A program made the translations under genes and the position numbers. DNA of 64,000 bases from Nitrospirota bacterium (GTDB taxonomy: Bacteria; Nitrospirota; Thermodesulfovibrionia; Thermodesulfovibrionales; UBA6898): assembly GCA_016217675.1 (NCBI GenBank), contig JACRHC010000098.1, forward strand, positions 1-64,000. Direction: 5' to 3'. The notes beneath the pieces are model-generated. The model was given only the letters and a program-made list of their open reading frames with translations. It had not been told where the DNA came from and made no database searches. Shown here in pieces: positions 45,078 through 53,763 of the stretch (positions within the stretch are counted from its first letter, which is position 1; each line of letters begins with the position of its first letter).

Positions 45078-46292
45078 TTAAACATTGCTCAGCATATGTC
45101 CAAGCTTTTTCTTCTTTGTTTTGAGATAGACGATATTGCGCTCGTGGGGATTGATTTCCATAGGCACCCGCTCAACAACCTTCAGGCCATATCCCTCAAG
45201 GCCGACGATCTACTTCGGGTTGTTCGTCATAAGCCGCATCTTGCGCACGCCGAGATCAACAAGGATCTGTGCGCCGATGCCATAATCCCTCAAATCAGGC
45301 TTGAACCCGAGCTTGAGATTGGCCTCAACCGTATCGAGCCCCTTGTCCTGAAGCTCATATGCCTTGAGCTTATTCACAAGGCCGATACCGCGGCCTTCCT
45401 GCCGCATATAAAGGATTACCCCCTGGCCTTCCTTGTTGATAATATGCATTGCCTTGTTCAGCTGTTCTCCGCAGTCACACCTCTTTGACCCAAAGACATC
45501 ACCGGTCAGACACTCAGAGTGCACTCGCACAAGGACCGCATCGTTTTTGCTGATTTCGCCCTTCACCAGGGCAAGATGAACATTTGCATCAACGTCATTG
45601 GCGTAGGCAACGACGGTAAACTCCCCATGTGCTGTCGGAAGCACGGTTGTCGTTTCGCGGCGGACAAATCTCTCGATCCTTGTCCGGTATTTAATGAGGT
45701 CCTTGATCGTCACGATCTTCATATGATGATGCTTTGCAAATTCCATCAACTCAGGGACCCGCGACATGGTCCCGTCATCGTTCATGATCTCGCAGATAAC
45801 ACCTGAAGGATTCAGTCCGGCAAGGCGGGCGAGGTCAACGGAACCTTCGGTCTGACCTGCCCGCTGGAGCACACCGCCGCGCTTTGCCCTGAGCGGGAAG
45901 ACATGCCCAGGCCGGGCGAGGTCCTCATGCGTTGACTTGGGGTTGATCGCAGCCAGGATCGTCACTGCCCTGTCTGCTGCTGATATACCTGTTGTGACAC
46001 CCTTTTTTGCCTCGATCGAAACCGTAAAGGCGGTGCCGAAGGAGGAGGTGTTTGCTTCAGACATCATCGGCAGTTTCAGTTCCTCAACCCTTTCGCCCGT
46101 AAGGGAAAGGCAGATAAGCCCCCTGCCGTGCTTTGCCATGAAATTGATCGCCGCAGGCGTGACCTTCTCTGCTGCCATACAGAGATCACCTTCGTTCTCT
46201 CTGTCCTCGTCATCAACAAGGATGACCATCTTGCCTTTTACGATGGCTTCGATGGCTTCGTCTATGGTATTAAATTTATGTTTCTGATGCAT
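45078..46292 (-). CDS. ribBA: RibBA (DHBP synthase / GTP cyclohydrolase II) with an in-frame TAG
   Basis: 404 codons from the ATG at 46292 (AAAGGAG upstream) to the TAA at 45078-45080. Residues 1-205 are Rib[11 protein letters not shown] and H-T-E-A-A-V-D-type motifs. The rest is RibA, with the zinc-binding [14 protein letters not shown] and R-Q-E-G-R-G-I-G. Near the end the family motif M-T-N-N-P-K-K-I is read here as M-T-N-N-P-K-stop-I: TAG at 45210-45212 (complement) replaces a lysine codon. The following 43 codons ([13 protein letters not shown]) are still perfectly RibA-like. So this is either a recent nonsense mutation or a base-calling error. Confidence 0.85.
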
Positions 46293-46343
46293 GGCAGCTC
46301 CTTTGATTCTGACTTGCGTATTCTGCATTCTGATTTAACGACA

Positions 46344-46979
46344 TTATACAAACCCCTGTTCCTTCAAGGCCTGCATAAGATTTGAATCCTTCCCTTTTTT
46401 CAGATACTTTGCGACATACTTGCCCAGGATATCAACTTCAATGTTCACCCTGTCACCAGCACTCTTAATCCCGATCGTTGTCATTTTTGCCGTATGCGGG
46501 ATAACTACCAATGAAAAACCGTCTCTCATAACATCAACAACCGTAAGGCTGGTGCCGTCAACAGCAACCGAACCCTTCTCTACAAGATATCCAGCTATCC
46601 AGGGCTCTGTCCCTATAACAATCTTATAGACTTCGCCTTCCAGGTTCTTTGAACGAATTCTGCCAACGCCGTCAATATGTCCTGAGACAAAATGGCCGCC
46701 AAGTCTGTCGTTCAGCCGCAATGCAGGCTCAAGGTTTACCCTGTCTCTGGCCCTGAGCTCGCCAAGATTTGTAGATTTCAGCGTCTCATCAGAAATATCG
46801 AAGGCCAGCCTGCTTCCCCTGACCTCAACAACCGTAAGACAGGTACCGTTTATAGCTATGCTGTCGCCAATCTTTGCTTCCTGGCCAAGGGCCATTGCAT
46901 CGAGAAAAAGTCTTGCGCCAGTGCCTCTTTTCTCAAGGGAAACAATATCTCCCAGCTCAACAACAAGACCGGTGAACAA
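46344..46979 (-). CDS. ribE: Riboflavin synthase alpha subunit
   Basis: 211 residues with the typical M-F-T-G-L-V start and two lumazine-binding repeats (N-G-T-C-L-T-V near residue 45 and D-G-T-S-L-T-V near residue 140). It dismutates two lumazine molecules to riboflavin. It precedes ribBA by 51 bases; with ribH and ribBA it covers the pathway except ribD, not seen here. Confidence 0.96.
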   Translation of the reverse strand: MFTGLVVELGDIVSLEKRGTGARLFLDAMALGQEAKIGDSIAINGTCLTVVEVRGSRLAFDISDETLKSTNLGELRARDRVNLEPALRLNDRLGGHFVSGHIDGVGRIRSKNLEGEVYKIVIGTEPWIAGYLVEKGSVAVDGTSLTVVDVMRDGFSLVVIPHTAKMTTIGIKSAGDRVNIEVDILGKYVAKYLKKGKDSNLMQALKEQGFV

Positions 46980-47327
46980 TCAGTATTCCTCATACAGCTC
47001 AAAATCGAACGTTTTCTGATAATACCCCCAGAAGTCCACGGTATCTTTCCAGGTAGCCTTCACCTTCACTACCTTCTGGTCCAGAGTCACGGAAAGATCA
47101 GCCTCGTTCAGCTTAATCCCGAGTTCAGCAGCGTTTTGCAGAACATTGCTCCGTATCTTGGCAATATCACCGATCTCGGTCTTCAGGAAATCCCGCGTAT
47201 GCGAGCCAAGCGTATAAGAACGGTAGTAGGGTTTGCCGAACAGCATCAGGCAAACGATAAGGGCGCCAAGAAGCAACAACCCAAGCAGCGCCTGGATAAA
47301 TCCCTTTTCTGCCCGATCGCTTTTCAT
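46980..47327 (-). CDS. Small single-membrane-span protein (DUF4845-like)
   Basis: 115 residues: one N-terminal membrane segment (A-L-L-G-L-L-L-L-G-A-L-I-V-C-L) and a periplasmic alpha/beta domain. It resembles the small DUF4845-type proteins often placed after lepB. It overlaps the lepB stop by 4 bases and abuts ribE, so it is in the same transcript. Function unknown. Confidence 0.65.
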   Translation of the reverse strand: MKSDRAEKGFIQALLGLLLLGALIVCLMLFGKPYYRSYTLGSHTRDFLKTEIGDIAKIRSNVLQNAAELGIKLNEADLSVTLDQKVVKVKATWKDTVDFWGYYQKTFDFELYEEY

Positions 47328-48025
47328 TTCACCAGCCTCCCTATCCTATTGAGATGGTTCCATTTTTTGCTCGTGTCCCAGGACCAGTAAATGATGACTG
47401 CCTTACCTTTGATCTTCTTCAGATCAACCGGACCCCAGAATCTGCTGTCATAGCTCTGATCCCGGTTGTCTCCCATAACAAAGACTTTACCCTCGGGTAT
47501 CGTATAAGGGCCGAAATTGTCCCTCTTATCCATACTTCCCGGTTTGATCATGTCATCCTTACGGATTGCAAAGGGCTCGTCGACCTGTCGGCCGTTCACA
47601 TAAAGGACCTTGTCTCTGCCTTCGACAACGTCGCCGCCAACAGCTACCGTCCTTTTAATGAAATCCCTCTTCGGATCCTCAGGGTATTTGAAGACAATGA
47701 TATCATTCCTCTGGGGCTTATAAAGCCCCGGCATCCAGAAGAGATTGATATCAGTAAAGGGAATATCAATAGGCGTTCCGAATACAATTTTATTTACGAG
47801 AATGTGATCTCCGATCTGGAGAGTTTCGAGCATGGAGCCCGAGGGGATCTTGAATGCCTGCACAGCAAACGTTCTGACCACAATGGCTATCAGGAGCGCT
47901 ATCAGTATTGCTTCGATATTCTCGCGGATTACCGATTTTTCTCTTTTAGTCTTATACGTATCTTTCGGGTTCAGGGACGAGCCCTCTGTCGCTGCCATAT
48001 CCTCACGCATTTTTCTTTCGCTCAT
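47324..48025 (-). CDS. lepB: Signal peptidase I
   Basis: 233 residues from the ATG at 48025, which overlaps the lepA stop as ATGA; the open frame continues into lepA in another frame, which is not real. One membrane segment ([14 protein letters not shown]) is followed by the catalytic Ser in P-S-G-S-M-L and Lys in [10 protein letters not shown], then [11 protein letters not shown]. It removes signal peptides from exported proteins. Confidence 0.95.
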   Translation of the reverse strand: MSERKMREDMAATEGSSLNPKDTYKTKREKSVIRENIEAILIALLIAIVVRTFAVQAFKIPSGSMLETLQIGDHILVNKIVFGTPIDIPFTDINLFWMPGLYKPQRNDIIVFKYPEDPKRDFIKRTVAVGGDVVEGRDKVLYVNGRQVDEPFAIRKDDMIKPGSMDKRDNFGPYTIPEGKVFVMGDNRDQSYDSRFWGPVDLKKIKGKAVIIYWSWDTSKKWNHLNRIGRLVK

Positions 48026-49809
48026 TTCACTTTCAGGATCGCAAGAAAAGCCTCTTGCGGCAGTTCCACCCTTCCCACCTGCTTCATCCTTTTCTTGCCC
48101 TCCTTCTGTTTTTCGAGCAGCTTCCGCTTCCGCGAGATGTCGCCCCCATAACACTTGGCAATAACGTCTTTTCTCATTGCCTTGACTGTCTCACGCGCTA
48201 TAATCTTATTGCCAATGGCTGCCTGGATAGCAACCTCATACATCTGCCTCGGTATGCTCTCCCGCAGTTTTTCTGCCAGCTGCCGCCCCTTATAATAAGC
48301 CTTGTCTTTATGAACTATCAAGGAAAGAGCGTCCACGATCTCGCCGTTCAGCATAACATTGAGCTTTACCAGATCCGATTCCTTGTATCCCAGAAACTCA
48401 TAGTCCATGGAAGCATATCCTTTTGAGTAGGATTTGAGCTTATCGTAGAAGTCCCAGAGGATCTCGTTCAGGGGCAGTTCGTATTCGACCTTGATCCTGT
48501 CCTTGCCGACAAAATGAAAACCCTTCTGCGCACCTCTTTTCTCCTGGCAGAGGTCGAGAATCGGGCCGATAAATTCCTTCGGAACAAAGATGGTTGTCAG
48601 CACATAAGGCTCTTCAATTTTTTCGTATTGATCAGGAAGCGAGGCAGGGTTTTCGATGAAAATAACGTTTCCATCGGTCAGCGTGACCCTGCATACAACG
48701 GTCGGCGCAGTGCTCAGGAGAGACAGGCCGAACTCGCGCTCAAGCCTCTCCTGGATGATCTCCATATGAAGCAGGCCTAAAAATCCGCACCTGAAGCCAA
48801 AGCCAAGGGCAAGCGATGTCTCCGGCTCAAAGCTGAACGATGAATCATTGAGCCTGAGCTTGCTCAGCGCATCTCTGAGGTTTTCATACTGATGCGTTTC
48901 GGTCGGGTAAAAACCGCAGAAGACCATGGGCTTTATGTCCTTGTACCCGGGACAGGGCTCGGTCACCGGCTTGTTCGCATCCGTGATCGTGTCGCCGATC
49001 CTTGTGTCAGCCACGTTCTTTATGCTTGCGATGATGTATCCGACCTCTCCTGCAGTAAGCTCTTCGACAGGGGTCATTTTGGGGCTGAATATACCGACCT
49101 GCAGAACATCAAACGTAGTTTCCGTAGCCATGAGCAGGATCTTTTTGCCTGCCTTGACCGTTCCGTCAAAGAGCCTTACCAGCATAATGACGCCCTGATA
49201 ATTGTCAAACCAGGAATCGAAGATAAGCGCCTTCAGGGTCTTATTGTCATCACCAGGAGGCGCCGGCACTTTCTTTACAATAGCTTCAAGGATCTCTTTT
49301 GTTCCTATGCCTTCCTTTGCGCTTGCAAGGATAGCGTCAGAGCTGTCTATACCTAATGCATCTTCGATCTGCTCCTTTACCCTGTCCGGGTCTGCGCTCG
49401 GAAGGTCGATCTTGTTTATGACCGGGATCATCTCAAGGTTATTGTCAACAGCAAGGTATGCGTTGGCAAGCGTCTGTGCCTCAACCCCCTGACTTGCATC
49501 AACGATAAGAAGGGCTCCTTCACATGACGCAAGACTCCTTGAAACTTCATAGGAAAAATCGACGTGGCCGGGAGTATCAATAAGATTAAGGATATATTCT
49601 TTGCCGTCATCAGCCCTGTAGTTAAGCCTGACCGCATGTGCCTTGATCGTGATACCCCGCTCCCGCTCGAGGTCCATGGAATCCAGAACCTGAGCCTGCA
49701 TTTCGCGCTTGGAAAGTGCGCCGGTGAATTCAAGCAGCCGGTCGGCAAGCGTGGATTTGCCGTGGTCAATATGGGCGATAATGGAAAAGTTGCGGATATT
49801 CTTCGACAT
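48022..49809 (-). CDS. lepA: Elongation factor 4 (LepA)
   Basis: 595 residues, full length. G1 [11 protein letters not shown]2 R-G-I-T-I-K, G3 D-T-P-G-H-V-D-F, G4 N-K-I-D are intact, as are the LepA-specific F-C-G-F-Y-P and C-terminal [14 protein letters not shown]. This ribosomal GTPase acts on stalled or mistranslocated ribosomes. lepA-lepB is a common order. Confidence 0.97.
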   Translation of the reverse strand: MSKNIRNFSIIAHIDHGKSTLADRLLEFTGALSKREMQAQVLDSMDLERERGITIKAHAVRLNYRADDGKEYILNLIDTPGHVDFSYEVSRSLASCEGALLIVDASQGVEAQTLANAYLAVDNNLEMIPVINKIDLPSADPDRVKEQIEDALGIDSSDAILASAKEGIGTKEILEAIVKKVPAPPGDDNKTLKALIFDSWFDNYQGVIMLVRLFDGTVKAGKKILLMATETTFDVLQVGIFSPKMTPVEELTAGEVGYIIASIKNVADTRIGDTITDANKPVTEPCPGYKDIKPMVFCGFYPTETHQYENLRDALSKLRLNDSSFSFEPETSLALGFGFRCGFLGLLHMEIIQERLEREFGLSLLSTAPTVVCRVTLTDGNVIFIENPASLPDQYEKIEEPYVLTTIFVPKEFIGPILDLCQEKRGAQKGFHFVGKDRIKVEYELPLNEILWDFYDKLKSYSKGYASMDYEFLGYKESDLVKLNVMLNGEIVDALSLIVHKDKAYYKGRQLAEKLRESIPRQMYEVAIQAAIGNKIIARETVKAMRKDVIAKCYGGDISRKRKLLEKQKEGKKRMKQVGRVELPQEAFLAILKVK

Positions 49810-49818
49810 GAGTTCTTC

Positions 49819-50760
49819 TTATCGGGCCTTGCCGGTCGTTTCCATAAATGCGAGACTCGCAGCGCCGACAATGCCGGCATCGTCGCCGAGCGACGAAGGG
49901 ATGATCTTCACCGCATCAAAGAGCTCTTTGAACGCCCTCCGCGATGCCTCTTTGATAGCCTCCTGCACATAGATGTTCCATGCGCCTACAAGGCCGCCGG
50001 TAAGGATTATCGCTTCAGGACTCATGATATTAATAATGTTCGCTATGCCGACGCCGAGGAAACGGCCTGCATCCTTGAGGATCTCCCGAGAGAGTGCATC
50101 CCCTTCAAGTGCTGCCCGGTAAATGTCCTCAGGTGTGATCTTGTAAATGCTCCCCTTGCAGCATTCCTTGAGAATGCTTTCATTGTCCTTTTCGAGCATG
50201 ATGACGGCCTTTGCAATCATGGCCCTGGCTGAGGCATATGTCTCAAGACAGCCAATATTGCCGCAGGGGCATTTCTCAGCATCCGCATTTATGCTCATAT
50301 GGCCGATTTCGGCTGACACATCAAGCAGTTTGCCCTTATGGATGATACCGCCGCCGATGCCTGTGCCAAGCGTAAGCAGAACGAAATTATCAAAACCCTT
50401 GCCGGCACCTGCTGTCTTTTCTCCCAGGGCTGCCACATTGGCGTCATTTTCGATCATGACCGGAACGTTGAACCTGTTCCGTATCTCCCTTACCAGGTCA
50501 ATACCTTCTATGGCGTGAAGGTTGGGCGATATAAAAACCCTGCCCCTCTTTCTGTCGATCAGGCCTGCAACGCCGAGCCCGATCCCCACAATGTCAGTCT
50601 GCTTTATCTCTTCTATGGCAAGCAATATTGCATCAAGCACCGGTTCTGATGATGGCGTCTTGATCTTGCGTGCAATTTCCCCGTCCTCTGAGACAAGTGC
50701 AACCCTGAGGTTTGTACCTCCGAGGTCGATCCCTATGGCGTATTTTTTCGTTGCAGTCAT
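49819..50760 (-). CDS. ROK-family sugar kinase (glucokinase-like)
   Basis: 313 residues: phosphate-binding D-L-G-G-T-N-L-R-V-A-L near residue 12, E-N-D-A-N-V-A-A-L-G-E near residue 105 (catalytic Asp), G-T-G-I-G-G-G-I-I and the ROK zinc site C-P-C-G-N-I-G-C-L-E. It probably phosphorylates glucose or a related sugar. No HTH domain is fused, so it is an enzyme, not a repressor. Confidence 0.92.
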   Translation of the reverse strand: MTATKKYAIGIDLGGTNLRVALVSEDGEIARKIKTPSSEPVLDAILLAIEEIKQTDIVGIGLGVAGLIDRKRGRVFISPNLHAIEGIDLVREIRNRFNVPVMIENDANVAALGEKTAGAGKGFDNFVLLTLGTGIGGGIIHKGKLLDVSAEIGHMSINADAEKCPCGNIGCLETYASARAMIAKAVIMLEKDNESILKECCKGSIYKITPEDIYRAALEGDALSREILKDAGRFLGVGIANIINIMSPEAIILTGGLVGAWNIYVQEAIKEASRRAFKELFDAVKIIPSSLGDDAGIVGAASLAFMETTGKAR

Positions 50761-50892
50761 ACCGTTATGCAGTCATTATGCGGAAAATAAATGAAGTTTT
50801 AGAGTGTATCACAAAATATTCCTTTGAGTAAAGGAAGTTACCTGAAAGATTCCCTTGACCTTTTCATCCCGCAGTCAATAGAATATGAATAT

Positions 50893-51225
50893 ATGAAACA
50901 GGACAAGACATTATTTGAACTTCAGTCAGAGGTCTGCAAGACCCTTGCAAGCCCCAAGAGACTTGAGATCCTTAATGCACTTAAGGACAGCGAAAAGACC
51001 GTCACTGACCTCGTCGAGATATTGGGCGTTCCCAAGGCCAATGTCTCACAGCACCTTGCTGTCATGAGACACAGGGGTATTCTCAGGACACGCAGGGATG
51101 GTGTCAACATCTACTACAGCGTTTCCAATGCAAAGGTGATCCAGGCCTGTATCCTCATGCGCGAGGTTCTCACGGAACAGATGCAGGAAAAATCAAAGCT
51201 CATCGACATTGTCGCAAGAGGCTGA
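50893..51225 (+). CDS. ArsR-family transcription regulator (first of three)
   Basis: 110 residues from the ATG at 50893, chosen because the related protein at 55262 starts at the same relative place; the frame is open from 50824 (TTG). Winged-helix ArsR features: E-V-C-K-T-L-A-S-P-K-R-L-E-I-L-N-A-L, then P-K-A-N-V-S-Q-H-L-A-V-M-R-H-R-G-I-L and R-R-D-G-V-N-I-Y-Y. It shares the C-K-T-(L/F) cysteine and the R-R-D-G-V-N-I-Y-Y wing with the third regulator at 55262. It should sense a thiol-, sulfur- or metal-type signal. Confidence 0.9.
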   Translation: MKQDKTLFELQSEVCKTLASPKRLEILNALKDSEKTVTDLVEILGVPKANVSQHLAVMRHRGILRTRRDGVNIYYSVSNAKVIQACILMREVLTEQMQEKSKLIDIVARG

Positions 51226-51237
51226 TCTCTTTTTTAT

Positions 51238-51266
51238 TTGACAATTCCATGCAAATATAATAATAT
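51238..51266 (+). promoter_or_regulatory. Promoter of the sulfur/selenium operon
   Basis: TTGACA (51238-51243) and TAATAT (51261-51266), 17-base spacer, directly upstream of the second arsR. The -10 box lies inside the palindrome 51249-51272. Confidence 0.8.
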
Positions 51267-51272
51267 TTGCAT
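51249..51272. promoter_or_regulatory. ArsR-type operator palindrome (copy 1)
   Basis: ATGCAAATAT-AATA-ATATTTGCAT: perfect 10-base arms around 4 bases, overlapping the -10 box. The pattern is like CadC/SmtB/ArsR operators. A related site with the same spacing lies before the RND gene (56041-56064). Confidence 0.85.
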
Positions 51273-51296
51273 ATATTAAACAAGGGAGCAGATGAT

Positions 51297-51638
51297 ATGA
51301 GATCGATAATGCAGAAAGTTGAAGTCCTGAAGACCATTGCGCATCCTGTCAGGATTAGGATTCTTGAAGAGCTCTTGAAAGGAGTCAAGTGTGTCAGCGA
51401 CTTCGAAGACTTTCTTGAGATAAGCCAGCCGAACGTTTCCCAACACCTGTCTTTACTCAGAAGGCAGGGATTGATAGACCACTACATGGACGGAAGGCTC
51501 AGGTGCTACTTTCTGAAAGACCCGATCATCCCTGACCTGCTTGAGATCCTGAAAAAAGACTATATCGAAGAACTGCCTGCACCGGCCTGTTGCCCTGTGA
51601 CAAAGAAGGGCACCTATCCTGGTACAAGACACAGATAA
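51297..51638 (+). CDS. ArsR-family transcription regulator (second of three, autoregulated)
   Basis: 113 residues from the ATG at 51297 (GGGAG upstream); an in-frame ATG at 51267 falls within the operator and is unlikely. HTH: I-S-Q-P-N-V-S-Q-H-L-S-L-L-R-R-Q-G. It carries a cysteine in V-K-C-V-S-D, the place of the ArsR E-L-C-V metal-binding motif, and a C-terminal A-C-C-P pair. Its wing differs from the other two regulators, so it probably senses a different ligand. It is the first gene of the operon and lies behind its own operator. Confidence 0.9.
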   Translation: MRSIMQKVEVLKTIAHPVRIRILEELLKGVKCVSDFEDFLEISQPNVSQHLSLLRRQGLIDHYMDGRLRCYFLKDPIIPDLLEILKKDYIEELPAPACCPVTKKGTYPGTRHR

Positions 51639-51666
51639 AACCAAATTTATTATGAGGAGGTGCCGT

Positions 51667-51921
51667 ATGGGCACACACACCATCAAACTCTACGTCAATG
51701 ACCCTATGGGGAAACGTTGACAGAACAATCTTGAAGCAGCCAGGAAGGCTGCTGTGGAATGCGGTGCAGATGTCGTCCTTGTCAGCAAAACATCCCCGGA
51801 GTATCAGGCAGAAAGCAGTCCGCCGCCCTGCCCCTCAGTTGCTGTTAATAACATATATATCGTTAAAGACGGAGTAATTACCTTCGAAGACCTGAGGGCA
51901 GCAATTCTCAGGGCAGGATGA
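51667..51921 (+). CDS. Thioredoxin-fold selenoprotein candidate A (in-frame UGA)
   Basis: 84 residues if UGA at 51718-51720 is read as selenocysteine (residue 18). GAGGAGG precedes the ATG by 6 bases. The frame stays open after UGA and ends in the UGA of an ATGA overlap with the next gene, as expected for coupled genes. Residues 8-18 read L-Y-V-N-D-P-M-G-K-R-U; residue 56 begins P-S-V-A-V-N, the place of the cis-proline in thioredoxin folds. It aligns without gaps with protein B (52733-52999), UGA in the same column. A 7-bp hairpin starts 14 bases after UGA. No second Cys follows the Sec (U-Q-N-N), so it would be a one-thiol enzyme. Confidence 0.85.
51735..51753 (+). promoter_or_regulatory. 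SECIS-like hairpin of candidate A
   Basis: AGCAGCC (51735-51741) and GGCTGCT (51747-51753) pair perfectly around loop AGGAA, with G as second loop base. It starts 14 bases after the UGA, matching bacterial SECIS placement. Confidence 0.65.
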
Positions 51922-52712
51922 TCATGGACATCCCGTTTCTTGTCACTCTATTATTTCTGGGGCTTGGCGGCGGGTTTCTCTCCGGACTCCTCGGATTAGG
52001 CGGGGCGATCTTCATGATACCTCTGCTTCTCTATGTGCCGCCGCTCCTGGGAGTCGGTCTTCTCGATATGAAGCAGGTTGCTGCAGTCAGCATGGTGCAG
52101 GTGCTATCAGCCTCGCTCACCGGGCTGATCGTTCACAATAAGAACCGTTTTGTGAGCAAGTCCATTCTCATTTATATGGGCGCGGCAAACGCGGTCGGAA
52201 ATCTTGCCGGATCTCTTGTTTCAAAACAGGCAAAGAGTTCTCTTCTTCTTGCCATATTTGCGACCCTTGCGGTCATCGCAGCAGTGGTCATGTTCGTACC
52301 GAAAAGGGAGCAGGGACAGGACATTGCCCCTGAAGATCTCAGATACAACAAGGTGCTTGCATCGCTCGTCAGCCTTCTTATCGGCTGTTTTGGCGGCATG
52401 GTCGGAGCACCCGGAGCATTCATCTATATCCCTGTCATGATCTATCTGCTCAATATACCGACCCGCATCGTGATCGGCAGCACATTAGGCATTGTCTTCA
52501 TGGGCGCAGTAACCGGCACTATCGGGAAAATGATGACCGGCCAGATCATCTGGCCCTATGCTATTGCTCTTGTTATCGGAACCATACCAGGCGCTCAGTT
52601 CGGCAGCACCATAAGCAAGAAGGTGAACACCAAATATCTCAGGCTCGCAATCGCCGTGATCATAGCGATCACCGGGCTGAGGATGTGGTATCAGATAATA
52701 ACGGGTCATTAG
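51918..52712 (+). CDS. TauE/SafE-family membrane exporter
   Basis: 264 residues, eight or so hydrophobic segments, with the family motifs G-G-G-F-L-S-G-L-L-G-L-G-G and G-C-F-G-G-M-V-G-A-P-G-A. The family moves sulfite, sulfoacetate, taurine-related or other sulfur anions across the inner membrane. The start overlaps candidate A's stop (ATGA at 51918-51921). An export role for a sulfur or selenium oxyanion fits the operon, but the substrate is inferred. Confidence 0.88.
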   Translation: MIMDIPFLVTLLFLGLGGGFLSGLLGLGGAIFMIPLLLYVPPLLGVGLLDMKQVAAVSMVQVLSASLTGLIVHNKNRFVSKSILIYMGAANAVGNLAGSLVSKQAKSSLLLAIFATLAVIAAVVMFVPKREQGQDIAPEDLRYNKVLASLVSLLIGCFGGMVGAPGAFIYIPVMIYLLNIPTRIVIGSTLGIVFMGAVTGTIGKMMTGQIIWPYAIALVIGTIPGAQFGSTISKKVNTKYLRLAIAVIIAITGLRMWYQIITGH

Positions 52713-52732
52713 GAAGGAAAGGATAGCGCGCT

Positions 52733-52999
52733 ATGTTGCTTACATTATATTTCAATAGTCCGCCCGGGAGGAGGTGAACGAATGTCCATTCCGTGGTCAT
52801 GGAACTTTCCAGAAACTATACCTTCGAGGTCGAAATTATCAAAAAATCGGAGATGTCTTTCATGAGCCGAAGAGCTCTAAACATTTTTCCTTCGCTTGCG
52901 ATCAACGACACTGTGGTATTCAAGGGTCAGGATGTATCGATAGCGGAGCTCCAGTCCGCGATCATTCAGGAGATGGGCAGAACCGAGCATCTACCATAA
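52733..52999 (+). CDS. Thioredoxin-fold selenoprotein candidate B (in-frame UGA)
   Basis: 88 residues from the ATG at 52733 (AAAGGA upstream) if UGA at 52775-52777 is selenocysteine (residue 15). Residues 5-15 read L-Y-F-N-S-P-P-G-R-R-U, matching A's motif; P-S-L-A-I-N starts at residue 53. The distance from U to this proline is 38 residues in both proteins, and the whole proteins align without gaps. The bases before UGA (GGGAGGAGG) look like a ribosome-binding site but encode the conserved G-R-R; the only in-frame starts nearby (GTG 52793, ATG 52799) would delete the first strand. A hairpin lies 8 bases after UGA. Confidence 0.8.
52785..52803 (+). promoter_or_regulatory. SECIS-like hairpin of candidate B
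   Basis: TCCAT (52785-52789) pairs with ATGGA (52799-52803) around the 9-base loop TCCGTGGTC, which contains GU. It starts 7 bases after the UGA. Weaker than the other three. Confidence 0.45.
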
Positions 53000-53011
53000 A
53001 GGAGGCAACAA

Positions 53012-53368
53012 ATGGGAAAAACAATGACACTGTATCTTTCGACATCACCGTATTCTTATGAAAACACCCTCACCACAGTGCGGCTTGCAGACTCTGCGCT
53101 CGACAAGGGGCATACCGTAAACGTCATTGCGTCGGCAGATGGGGTCTACTGCTTCCTCAAAAGCCAGAAGGCAAAGGGGATCACCAATGCTGAGGAAGAG
53201 TTTTCGCGGCTTATTCAGAAGGGGCTCAAGGTCTTCCTTTGAGGCGGCTGCGTAAACTATCGCCGTGCGGCGAAAGACAATTACCTTGATGGAACAGAGA
53301 CCGGATCTCTCAAGGGTCTTTTTGAAACTTTGGGCAAGAGCGACATCTGGCTCAATATCGGTGCATAG
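53012..53368 (+). CDS. DsrE/TusD-like selenoprotein candidate (in-frame UGA)
   Basis: 118 residues if UGA at 53240-53242 is selenocysteine (residue 77). AAAGGAGG precedes the ATG. The first 76 residues form the DsrE fold (L-Y-L-S-T-S-P-Y-S-Y-E-N-T, A-S-A-D-G-V-Y, G-L-K-V-F-L). At the position of the family's catalytic cysteine the frame reads U-G-G-C-V-N-Y-R, then R-A-A-K-D-N-Y and G-L-F-E-T-L, and ends in TAG 10 bases before the next gene. The fold needs the part after UGA, and a U-x-x-C pair would be redox active. DsrE/TusD proteins accept persulfide sulfur in DsrEFH or TusBCD. Confidence 0.88.
53260..53273 (+). promoter_or_regulatory. SECIS-like hairpin of the DsrE-like gene
   Basis: TCGCC (53260-53264) and GGCGA (53269-53273) pair around the loop GTGC, with G-U at its start, 17 bases after the UGA. 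Confidence 0.6.
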
Positions 53369-53377
53369 GAGGATACC

Positions 53378-53731
53378 ATGGGATACATAGCAATGATACT
53401 CAGAAAACCACCGTATGGCGACATTAATGCAGCAGAAGCAGTAAGACATGCGCTCGGCGCGGCGTCAGGCGATTGGAAAGTATCGCTTATATTGGTCGAC
53501 GGTGGCGTGCTTCTTGCCAAACAGGGGCAGGACGACACAGGGACCGGTTTTACAAATCTTGAGTCCACCCTGAAGGACTGCATTGATATGGGCGTAGATG
53601 TGTACGCTGATTACCTTTCACTGGCGTTACAGTCAGTAAAGGAAGAAGAGCTTCCTGACGGCGTGCAGGTCAAAAACGAATCGGATATAGCCTCTCTGTT
53701 GAAGGAAGCGGACCAAACAATGATCTTTTGA
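53378..53731 (+). CDS. DsrF/TusC-like protein
   Basis: 117 residues, DsrE-superfamily: I-L-R-K-P-P-Y-G-D-I-N-A-A-E-A near the start and L-K-D-C-I-D-M-G-V-D-V-Y-A-D near residue 75. The G-V-x-V-Y-A-D segment is characteristic of DsrF/TusC-type subunits. It follows the DsrE-like gene by 9 bases and precedes the DsrH-like gene, giving the order of the DsrEFH hexamer. DsrEFH relays persulfide sulfur during sulfur oxidation or tRNA thiolation. Which role applies here is open, as no dsrAB or tusE is in view. Confidence 0.8.
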   Translation: MGYIAMILRKPPYGDINAAEAVRHALGAASGDWKVSLILVDGGVLLAKQGQDDTGTGFTNLESTLKDCIDMGVDVYADYLSLALQSVKEEELPDGVQVKNESDIASLLKEADQTMIF

Positions 53732-53763
53732 TCGCAACTCATAGACCTGAAAGGAGAACATAT

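Noticed and set aside
45210-45212. TAG in ribBA as pyrrolysine
   Set aside because: The replaced residue is an ordinary lysine in a basic housekeeping enzyme, no pyl genes are visible, and a single-base change explains it.
52774-53061. An alternative frame starting behind GGGAGGAGG in the candidate B region
   Set aside because: The ribosome-binding-like sequence is well placed for it, but the product has no recognisable fold and overlaps the DsrE start, while the other frame aligns with candidate A across its length.
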